44,649 nt of DNA, from positions 1 through 44,649 of the forward strand of contig JAFUZV010000133.1 in NCBI GenBank assembly GCA_017476425.1, in the 5' to 3' direction. Shown here one piece after another: positions 9,701 to 15,660 of this stretch. How positions within the stretch are numbered: position 1 is the first letter of the stretch; the number at the start of each line of letters is the position of its first letter. Under the pieces are notes generated by a model. It made no database searches, had not been told where the DNA came from, and saw only the letters and a program-made list of their open reading frames with translations. Origin of the DNA: Selenomonadaceae bacterium. Its GTDB lineage: Bacteria; Bacillota; Negativicutes; Selenomonadales; Selenomonadaceae. The position numbers were made by a program, and so were the translations under genes.

Positions 9701-10717
9701 ATTATGATTATAAGTACCATCAATTGCGACGAGACCGCCGCCGTAGTAGTGATTGACATTATCGCGACCATACAAACCTAATGAATTGTCAAGGACAGTA
9801 TCATCAAAGTCAGAAAGATAGTTATAAAATTGAAGAGTATCGTGAAACTCAATAAAATCATTACCGCCAAGATATTGAACCATTGATAATGCAGAGTGAT
9901 CTTCTATGGTATCATTACCTGCACCGCTTAAGATAGTAGTTTTCTGTGCATGATCAGAGTTTGTGATCTGCTCATTTATCGTCTTATTAGATATGTCAAT
10001 CGTTACACCATTTGCATTGTTATAGATATAGCCGTTATTGTAATCATCAGTGATAGTTGTATTGTCATTTTGGTTACCGACTACTTGAAGGACTTTTGAA
10101 CCGTCATAGAGAAAAGTCCTAGTTCCATTTTTACTATCTGAAACATTTAAAAATTTTTTGGTTGTATTGACGGTAACTGTTCCGGTGCCAATTTGAAAGA
10201 CAAAATTACTGTTAGAAATGAGAACAGCCTCAGCACCACTTACGTTAAGAAAATCGTTGTCGCCGTGATTCGTTATTACATCATTACCATCACCATTAGT
10301 ATATTTAATTTTATTATAATTATGACAAACATCATAAGCATTAATGTAATCGTCGCCTGTTCCGCCAACAAGAAGACCTGCACCATTAAGGTGATCGTCG
10401 CCACCATCACCATAAAGAGAACCAAGACCTGTTATATTATCGTTGCCGCCTTTACCGTGAATAGTATTGCCTTGACCATTAGAAGTATCGATATTATCCT
10501 TCTTGTTGCTACCTTCAACCTCAGAATTTTTGATAGCACCGGAGACATCGATCGAAGAATTTGAGTTACTTGCTTTAACGGTATTACCAGATGGTGGATT
10601 TCCATCGTCATCATTTTCAAATTCTAAGGTGCCTGTTCCGGAGAAAGAAGCACTTGAAACGGAAGATGGACCATCAACATCATGAGACTTGTCGTCTTTT
10701 TTGTAAGTCCAAGACAT
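6725..10717 (-). CDS. N-terminal part of a giant RTX-like protein with Tyr-Asn repeats (frameshifted)
   Basis: The 1,330 residues start MSWTYKKDDKSHDVDGPSSV at an ATG with AAAGGAGTGA upstream; an in-frame TTG at 10768 lacks such a site. There is no signal peptide. After a short RTX-like section come two large units. Each has a roughly 180-residue module (HYYGGGL, then CFTVRE, YKYTRYW, FNSFVY and TADDYIY or TAADYIY) and then a long array of about 18-residue repeats, GxGNDTIYNNSSxSTI-like, in which every second nonapeptide is degenerate. The frame ends in TIYNH, and the next frame continues the repeats. The protein is probably exported and cell-surface or extracellular. It follows the flagellin gene by about 100 bases without a terminator. 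Function is unknown; adhesin or surface coat are possibilities. Confidence 0.85.
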   Translation of the reverse strand: MSWTYKKDDKSHDVDGPSSVSSASFSGTGTLEFENDDDGNPPSGNTVKASNSNSSIDVSGAIKNSEVEGSNKKDNIDTSNGQGNTIHGKGGNDNITGLGSLYGDGGDDHLNGAGLLVGGTGDDYINAYDVCHNYNKIKYTNGDGNDVITNHGDNDFLNVSGAEAVLISNSNFVFQIGTGTVTVNTTKKFLNVSDSKNGTRTFLYDGSKVLQVVGNQNDNTTITDDYNNGYIYNNANGVTIDISNKTINEQITNSDHAQKTTILSGAGNDTIEDHSALSMVQYLGGNDFIEFHDTLQFYNYLSDFDDTVLDNSLGLYGRDNVNHYYGGGLVAIDGTYNHNSYNYTNGKISFDVTSGGKITVDSKCFTVREKDGSGYKYTRYWDNDWPSPSNNGLRVFNSFVYRDDERIDDYVYSDNYVATGKGNFDNSNFSENYAKIQKPQFTTAADYIYTNFGTGKILDALDGDDYIKNWGATKSTIIGGTGNDTIYNDHSSYTSYVTIDAGLDDDYIYNNSQYVSIVAGLGADTVYNSGSYVTIRSDDITGGGINDNDTIWNSGSYVTIEAGRGDDTVYNYGASVSVDAGDGNDSINSYGAYNTILGGQGKDSIWSHSSSGPAVIDGGTEDDYIYNNSSQSTISAGTGNDSVWNFSTLGAAFIDGGTEDDYIYNKSSQSTITGGTGKDTIINTSSIGSASIYGGDDLNNESNYIYNQSYQSTITALGGNDTIYNNSSTGSAIIDAGNGSNFIYNNSSQSTIKSGSGADKIYNNSYEGRASINSGAGTDTIYNHSYHATITGGQGNDSIVDDSANSMIDYYLGDGNDTIVFSKTTDYWCGDNLIHYYGGGLIALNSGVSQSSESYSSNSNYVYVNPSKYTVKGTDTLSSFSVSSLSTNVRGIFTLNVTGNSLKVNSNCFTVREGTSTDNYKYTRYWAGDWIGTTYKKFNSFVYLNDIHNQDTIGTYDDPHSANKYKNTATLTFTTADDYIYVNFGSGKIINALSGDDYINNYGAHHSTIIAGTGNDTIYNKNGKNDHTHCLKGDSNTPYVTIDGGEGKDYIWNESTNVSINAGVDNDTIYNSSSADTVTIDGGVGNDTIYNAGSNASIVGGEGNDTISNSGEYATINSGFFEGSSLIADTDYVSNSGYKASIVTGYGNDTVYNFGSGDLVTIDSGYGNDSINNQSTGGPAYIFAGEGHNWINNNASKSKITAGSGNDTIYNNSTVTATNDITSIEAGEGDNFIQNKSGKSKITTGSGNDTIKNLSGNGPATIFAGDGNNTVENFSSHSTIITGTGDDTIRNYSTVSGASIVSGEGDDYIVNNSSAPTIISGDGDDTIYNH
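6728..7690 (-). repeat. 54-base repeat array, second block of the RTX gene
   Basis: The DNA encoding GTGNDTIYN-type units recurs about every 54 bases (18 codons). Copies diverge at the base level, so this is an old protein repeat and not a recent microsatellite. Confidence 0.75.
8300..9290 (-). repeat. 54-base repeat array, first block of the RTX gene
   Basis: This array has the same repeat type as 6728-7690. Some units here are closely alike, such as the GGTEDDYIYN units at about 8725-8750 and 8845-8875, suggesting local duplication. Confidence 0.75.
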
Positions 10718-10823
10718 AAAAATCACTCCTTTGCAAAAAAATTTATATCGCCTAAAAATATTTTTCAATAAGTTAAAATTTTATCTATAGACCACCTCCA
10801 AAAAATTCAAAACACAAATTAAA

Positions 10824-12056
10824 CTATTGCAGCAAACTCAAAACGCCGCTCATATTCTGATTAGCCTGAGCAAGCATTGATTGAGCAGACTGAGAAAGAA
10901 TATTGTATTTAGTATAATCAGTAATTTCTTTCGCCATATCAGCGTCACGCATATTTGATTCTGCGGCTTGAGTATTTTCATTTTCGGTTGTGACATTTGC
11001 TTCAGTATATTCCATACGTTCAAGATAAGCACCGACATTTGTCGCCTCATTCAAAGCGTATTCAATCGCAACGTCAATATAATCGATAGATGCTACTGCA
11101 CGATCTTTAGTAGTAACATCTGCAACGTCTACCATCATTGCTGAAGTAGTCATATTATTTATAAAAATATTTGTATGTTGATTAGCTTTAGTACCGTGTT
11201 GAATCCAAAGCGGATTGCCTTCATATTCTTCATATTCATACTTTTCACGGACGGAAGCAACATTATAACTGCCATCAGCATTTTTAGATAAAATTTTAAA
11301 TTTCCACCATTCAGTGTCCGTTGAGGAATCTGACTCAAGAGCACGCCCAAGATAGCCTTCGTCTAAAATTCCTAATGAATGAGAATAACGTTGATAGGCT
11401 GTAATATAATAATTTCCATTTTCATCTTTTGCCATTCTAAGATTATGTTTCTGCGACAACGTGAAACTATCTTCGCCAATGCTACTGTCATTGAGATAGT
11501 TACTACCTGTCGGACTATCTTTTAAAGTAGTGCAACCGACATTATCTTGCAAGTTATATACGTGCGTTCCATTTGCATAAACTCTTCTATCGTAACAATT
11601 TTTCAAAGCATCAAAAACAAATTTTGTAAATTGATCGCTGGTTACTCCACTTTGTCTATTAAGGTCTGATATTCCGATTGTGTATTCAATATCACCGCTG
11701 TTTGCATCATCATCATTAGAATTAGCCTCATCACTATCGCTTAATGTTTCTTCAGATTGATATCTATTCCAATGAGCATTCATTGTTGTATCACTAGTAG
11801 AAGTACTAAATTTAATAGTTACGTTTCTTGAAGAATCACTGAAAAATAATGAAAAACCTTGACCGTCTAATTTTAAAATGTCTGAAGCGTCAGCGTGACC
11901 ATTCTTATCAAAAATGTAGTTGTTACCGATTTTTGCACCGGTAAAATCCATTTTTACAGCGATCGGAGCTCCGCCGGTGGAACGAATGAAATTGCGATTA
12001 GGCACAATATAGCCCATTGATTCGTCAATAATATTTTGCGGTCTAAGAGAATACAA
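10824..12056 (-). CDS. Flagellin, variable middle and C-terminal D1/D0 part (frameshifted)
   Basis: The last 180 residues are typical flagellin: NPLWIQHGTKANQHTNIFIN, then the helical D1/D0 section with ESNMRDADMAKE and the terminal SMLAQANQNMSGVLSLLQ. The preceding roughly 220 residues are the surface-exposed variable domain; no HExxH protease motif is present. The only possible start at 12056 is a TTG without a ribosome binding site. The frame is open back to 12119, where it meets the N-terminal flagellin half in another frame. The two pieces make one flagellin of about 650 residues. As it stands this half could not be exported or assembled. Confidence 0.85.
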   Translation of the reverse strand: MYSLRPQNIIDESMGYIVPNRNFIRSTGGAPIAVKMDFTGAKIGNNYIFDKNGHADASDILKLDGQGFSLFFSDSSRNVTIKFSTSTSDTTMNAHWNRYQSEETLSDSDEANSNDDDANSGDIEYTIGISDLNRQSGVTSDQFTKFVFDALKNCYDRRVYANGTHVYNLQDNVGCTTLKDSPTGSNYLNDSSIGEDSFTLSQKHNLRMAKDENGNYYITAYQRYSHSLGILDEGYLGRALESDSSTDTEWWKFKILSKNADGSYNVASVREKYEYEEYEGNPLWIQHGTKANQHTNIFINNMTTSAMMVDVADVTTKDRAVASIDYIDVAIEYALNEATNVGAYLERMEYTEANVTTENENTQAAESNMRDADMAKEITDYTKYNILSQSAQSMLAQANQNMSGVLSLLQ

Positions 12057-12100
12057 CGCCGTATCTTTCGTTTCAACAGAAGTTACACCATCTGCAAAAG

Positions 12101-12772
12101 TTATATATTGTGCATTGCCTCAAAATTTGAAGCAAGTCCTGTAACAGTATTCAATGTTTCAATTACATTAATAGGTTCATTATGAATGGTTTTACCGTGT
12201 TCAGTGGTTAATCCTGTTAAATCTTCACCGTCATCAAGTGTCATATATTTAATTACTTCATTACTTTGAAGTGTTAATGTATGACCGTCATTATTACTGC
12301 CGTGATCGTAACGAATATAATAATTTTCTCTCCAATGAGGAACTTCATAATTTCCGTCAAGCATTGATTTAGTATTAAAAGTGGTAGTTGTGGCGATATT
12401 ATCAATATTTGCCTGTTTCTGTTTCAAAACTTTTTGCATAGTTGCACGATCTGCATCAGTATTTGAATCATTCGCTGCATCAATCGCCAATTCTTTAAGC
12501 TCTCTCAATTCATCAACGATTGATTGAATGCCGCCTAAAGCTGTCTTTAACATTGAAGAACCATTTTGGACATTTTGAAGGTCTTGCTCAAGACTGCGAA
12601 TCTTAGCACGCATTTGTTCACTGATTCCAAAATCAGAAGCGTTATCACCGGCACTATTGATCTTTTGACCGGTTGCATTTTTTTTGAGTTGCTTACCAAC
12701 TTTGTTGATATTTTTATTTAGTTCACCGAGCGTCATATTTGCCGCTGAATTGTTCAAAATCGTCATAGCCAT
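12101..12772 (-). CDS. Flagellin, N-terminal D0/D1 part (truncated by frameshift)
   Basis: The filament subunit begins MAMTILNNSAANMTLGELNK and carries the conserved D0/D1 helices (INSAGDNASDFGISEQMR, then IRSLEQDLQNVQNG and LKELAIDAANDSNTDADR). It starts at the ATG at 12770-12772 with AGGGAG ten bases upstream. The frame stops at 12101 just after entering the variable domain. Adding one base in 12104-12119, for example a third G in the GAGGC at 12117-12121, joins it to the downstream half as FEGNAQYITFADG. It may be a real mutation, a phase-variable state or a consensus error. The gene has a strong promoter of its own and no sigma-28 box. Confidence 0.85.
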   Translation of the reverse strand: MAMTILNNSAANMTLGELNKNINKVGKQLKKNATGQKINSAGDNASDFGISEQMRAKIRSLEQDLQNVQNGSSMLKTALGGIQSIVDELRELKELAIDAANDSNTDADRATMQKVLKQKQANIDNIATTTTFNTKSMLDGNYEVPHWRENYYIRYDHGSNNDGHTLTLQSNEVIKYMTLDDGEDLTGLTTEHGKTIHNEPINVIETLNTVTGLASNFEAMHNI

Positions 12773-12819
12773 CAAAAAACATCTCCCTGATAATTTTTAC
12801 ATTCCATTAAAAGTAGTTA

Positions 12820-12848
12820 AAAATATTATATATATATATCCTTGTCAA
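12820..12848 (-). promoter_or_regulatory. Flagellin promoter with (TA)6 tract in the spacer
   Basis: On the minus strand TTGACA (12843-12848) and TATTTT (12820-12825) are 17 bases apart. The spacer contains six and a half TA dinucleotides (12827-12839). A change in TA copy number would alter the -35/-10 spacing by two bases per unit. Confidence 0.65.
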
Positions 12849-12874
12849 TACCTTTTTTAAAATTTTTTGACAAT

Positions 12875-12904
12875 GAAAAAGACTGCCGAATTTATACGAC
12901 AGTC
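12875..12904 (-). terminator. Intrinsic terminator after the phosphohexomutase gene
   Basis: Read leftward, GACTGTCG pairs with CGGCAGTC (arms at 12881-12888 and 12897-12904, one mismatch) and is followed by TTTTT. It ends the long ascorbate-linked gene series and separates it from the flagellin promoter. Confidence 0.8.
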
Positions 12905-12937
12905 ATAAATTTTATTTGTATTTTGAAAAAAATTTTT

Positions 12938-14434
12938 TTAATCGATCGTCACTTGCAACAATTCAAAACCGCTGAGAAGTTCCTTGATCTGATCAGCGAT
13001 CACCTTGCAACCACCAACAACATTACTTTCAATATTCAACGGCATATTAGGATCGTGTAATGAAAGTCTCAACAGTGCCCAGCCGTCATTAAAAATTAAT
13101 CTTACACCTTCATAGTTCGGATCAGCAAGTTTAATATTCTTTTTGATCGCACGCTGTTTAAAAGTCTCAAGTACTTTTTCACCGTAAGATTTGAAGTCTT
13201 CAGCGGCGATTTTCAAACGATATTCAACAGCCTCAGCAGGATATTCAAGCGTTTCAATTAAACTTGCAAGATTTTTACCAGATTGATGAGCTTTAGCGGC
13301 AGCGATCAACAATTTCACTGCAAGATAAGCACCGTCATCAAGATAATAATTTTCACTCAATGCACCGTGACCGCTAGTCTCAATGGCAAGCGGCGAAACT
13401 GTTCCGCTGTTGTTGAGTCGAATGCATTCATTGATAACATTCTTGTAACCACGTTTAAATCTATGATGCTTGAGTTTAAGATCGTTTTCAAGGAATTTTT
13501 GCAAGCCGTCAGAAGTTACAGAATCAGTGACGATCGTTGATCCCGGATAATCCGGCGCAAGTATCGCCGCCATCATTGCGATCAAAGCATTTCTGTTGAC
13601 TTCTTCACCGTCGCTTAAAACTGCGCTCATTCGATCAACGTCAGTATCAAAAATTAAACCGAGATCGGCTTTATTGTCGAGAACGGCTTTTTTAATTGCC
13701 GCCATTGCCTTTTTATCTTCAGGATTAGGAATGTGATTTGGAAACATACCATTAGGATCAAGAAATTGACTGCCGGAAGTATCAGCTCCGAGCGGTTGCA
13801 AAACTTTACCTGCGAAAAATCCACCGCCGCCATTACCGGCATCAACTACAATGTGCATACCGTTTAACGGTTTATCACCGATATTTAATTTATCACGAAT
13901 GATCTTAACAAGGTGATCAGAATACAAGCTGATCAAATCGAATTTTTTAACGCTGCTGATCTCTGCGTCAACTTCATTAATCTTTGTTGCATTCGTCAAA
14001 ACGGTTTTAATATCAGCCTTTTCAAGTCCGCCGTCTTTAGTGAAAAATTTCATACCATTGCGATTGAATGGTAAATGACTTGCAGTCAACATTATTGATC
14101 CGTCTGCTTTCGTCTCACTGAAAATTATTGACATAAACATAGCCGGAGTTGAGGCAAGTCCGCAATCAAGAACTTCAACGCCGCTTACTACTAATGCTTT
14201 GATCGCCGCTGATTTAATTTGTGGTGCTGATATTCTTGAATCGTGACCAATAGCGATCTTGAGATCATTTTTAGACTTGTTAAGTTTATTGCTAAGAAAT
14301 TCAACAAAACCGCTTGCAATACGATTAACCGCCTCAGTCGTCAGATTAACCGATTCGCCTTCAACGCCTTCAACGGCAATTCCACGAACATCACTGCCGT
14401 TTTGCAACTTCATAAGTTCATTATCTTTCATCAT
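12938..14434 (-). CDS. Phosphomannomutase/phosphoglucomutase family protein
   Basis: An alpha-D-phosphohexomutase that moves a phosphate between C6 and C1 of a hexose phosphate. The catalytic phosphoserine is S119 in TASHLP, the magnesium loop is DTDVDR at 263-268 and the sugar-binding motif ETSGH is at 352-356; the C-terminal phosphate-binding domain is present. At 498 residues it matches the ManB/PGM branch and is longer than GlmM. The ATG at 14434 follows GAGGTGAAG, which contains the stop codon of the upstream phosphatase gene, so translation is probably coupled. It is the last gene before a terminator. The exact hexose substrate cannot be told. Confidence 0.88.
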   Translation of the reverse strand: MMKDNELMKLQNGSDVRGIAVEGVEGESVNLTTEAVNRIASGFVEFLSNKLNKSKNDLKIAIGHDSRISAPQIKSAAIKALVVSGVEVLDCGLASTPAMFMSIIFSETKADGSIMLTASHLPFNRNGMKFFTKDGGLEKADIKTVLTNATKINEVDAEISSVKKFDLISLYSDHLVKIIRDKLNIGDKPLNGMHIVVDAGNGGGGFFAGKVLQPLGADTSGSQFLDPNGMFPNHIPNPEDKKAMAAIKKAVLDNKADLGLIFDTDVDRMSAVLSDGEEVNRNALIAMMAAILAPDYPGSTIVTDSVTSDGLQKFLENDLKLKHHRFKRGYKNVINECIRLNNSGTVSPLAIETSGHGALSENYYLDDGAYLAVKLLIAAAKAHQSGKNLASLIETLEYPAEAVEYRLKIAAEDFKSYGEKVLETFKQRAIKKNIKLADPNYEGVRLIFNDGWALLRLSLHDPNMPLNIESNVVGGCKVIADQIKELLSGFELLQVTID

Positions 14435-14449
14435 AATTTTTTCTTCACC

Positions 14450-15115
14450 TCATTTTTCAAAATCAATCAATTTAAAAATTTCGTTCGGCTTGTGAATTAA
14501 AATATCTGCGCCGCCATTGATAAGATCATTTTCACTGCAAAAGCCCCAAGTTACTCCAACACCGATCATTTTTGCATTAACTGCCGTTTGCATATCAAAA
14601 GCTGTATCACCTAAAAATGCAACTTCTTTAGTCTCAACGTTATACTTTTCGATCAACTTTAAAGGCATCGCCGGATTAGGTTTAACCGGCAAATTTTTTT
14701 GTGCTCCAAGTATCGAATCAAAAATATTTTTCGGGAATAATTTTTCAACGATATTGATCACTGCTTCGTGCGGCTTGTTACTGCAGACATTCAAAGGTAT
14801 TTTAAGCGATTGTAATTTTTGAATCATTTCAAGTACGCCGTCATAAATTTCAGTTTTATTGAGTGATCGAACTTGACAGCGTTGATTATAATAGTCGACC
14901 ATTTCAATAATAAAATCTTCAGCAAATTTTTCATTTTTAGGAAGTGCACGCTCAATAAATGTTCTCTGACCGTCACCGGCAAAATTAAAATATTCTTCAA
15001 TCGTATGAGTTGGAAAGCCGTAACGAATCATAGTATCATTTGCACTGTCAGCAAGATCAGGCAATGAATTTATCAACGTACCGTCAAGATCAAAAATTAC
15101 GACTTTGCATTTCAT
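14450..15115 (-). CDS. gph: HAD-family phosphatase, phosphoglycolate phosphatase type
   Basis: A 221-residue haloacid-dehalogenase phosphatase. Motif I is DLDGTL with nucleophile D9 and acid D11, motif II is CSNK, motif III the lysine of VKPNP, and motif IV GDTAFD. The helical cap between motifs I and II is typical of Gph/PGP enzymes. In this operon it could remove 2-phosphoglycolate or another sugar-phosphate by-product; the substrate is inferred from similarity only. It starts six bases after the rpiB stop codon. Confidence 0.82.
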   Translation of the reverse strand: MKCKVVIFDLDGTLINSLPDLADSANDTMIRYGFPTHTIEEYFNFAGDGQRTFIERALPKNEKFAEDFIIEMVDYYNQRCQVRSLNKTEIYDGVLEMIQKLQSLKIPLNVCSNKPHEAVINIVEKLFPKNIFDSILGAQKNLPVKPNPAMPLKLIEKYNVETKEVAFLGDTAFDMQTAVNAKMIGVGVTWGFCSENDLINGGADILIHKPNEIFKLIDFEK

Positions 15116-15124
15116 TTGATCACC

Positions 15125-15568
15125 TTATTTATTTTCAAGAGCCATAATTTTATTGACGCGGCGAGCGTGACGACCGCCGGTAAATTCCGAAGTTATCCAA
15201 GCACGGACAATTTCACCAGCCGGACCGAATCCTGTAACACGTCCACCAAGTGCCAAAACATTAGCGTCATTATGTTCACGACTCATTTTTGCTGAATAGA
15301 CATCGCCACAAAGTGCGCAGCGAATGCCTTTAATCTTATTAGCAGCGATCGAAATCCCTATACCGGTGCCACAAAGGACAATTCCACGATCAGAAACGCC
15401 GTTGACGATCTCAGCACAAACTTTTTCTGCAATGTCAGGATAATCAACAGATTCATTGCCAAAAGTTCCAACGTCGTGAATTTCAATGTCTGCAAATTCT
15501 TTCAAAACAAGTTTAACTTCTTCTTTAAGATCAACTGCGCCGTGATCACTGCCGATTGTAATTTTCAT
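15125..15568 (-). CDS. rpiB: Ribose-5-phosphate isomerase B
   Basis: RpiB interconverts ribose-5-phosphate and ribulose-5-phosphate in the pentose phosphate pathway. The protein begins MKITIGSDHG with the D8-H9 pair, the catalytic cysteine is C66 in VLCGTG, and H99 lies in REHNDANVLALGGR. At 147 residues it has the family length. The in-frame TTG at 15586 precedes the AAAGGCGG site, so the ATG at 15568 is used. It sits only about 20 bases past the terminator-like hairpin that follows tkt, so it may be expressed by read-through. Confidence 0.92.
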   Translation of the reverse strand: MKITIGSDHGAVDLKEEVKLVLKEFADIEIHDVGTFGNESVDYPDIAEKVCAEIVNGVSDRGIVLCGTGIGISIAANKIKGIRCALCGDVYSAKMSREHNDANVLALGGRVTGFGPAGEIVRAWITSEFTGGRHARRVNKIMALENK

Positions 15569-15590
15569 ATTTAAACCGCCTTTCAATTCT

Positions 15591-15632
15591 AAAAAACTCT
15601 CGACCTTGAAACGAACAAAATCGAGAGTTTTT
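15591..15632 (-). terminator. Terminator-like hairpin between tkt and rpiB
   Basis: CTCTCGA (15597-15603) and TCGAGAG (15621-15627) form a perfect stem extended by A and T runs on both sides, so it can act on either strand. Read leftward it ends in TTTTTT. No promoter fits between it and the rpiB ribosome binding site. Confidence 0.8.
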
Positions 15633-15660
15633 CGTTAAATTTATGTTAATTAATTATCGT

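Noticed and set aside
12101..12130. Programmed -1 frameshift at AAATTTT in the flagellin gene
   Set aside because: Slipping there would read TGA as the next codon, so the product would end at once. The shift must occur a few bases later, where no slippery sequence is seen.
12773..12937. Sigma-28 promoter for flagellin
   Set aside because: Nothing like TAAA-N15-GCCGATAA is found; the best match is a TTGACA-type promoter.
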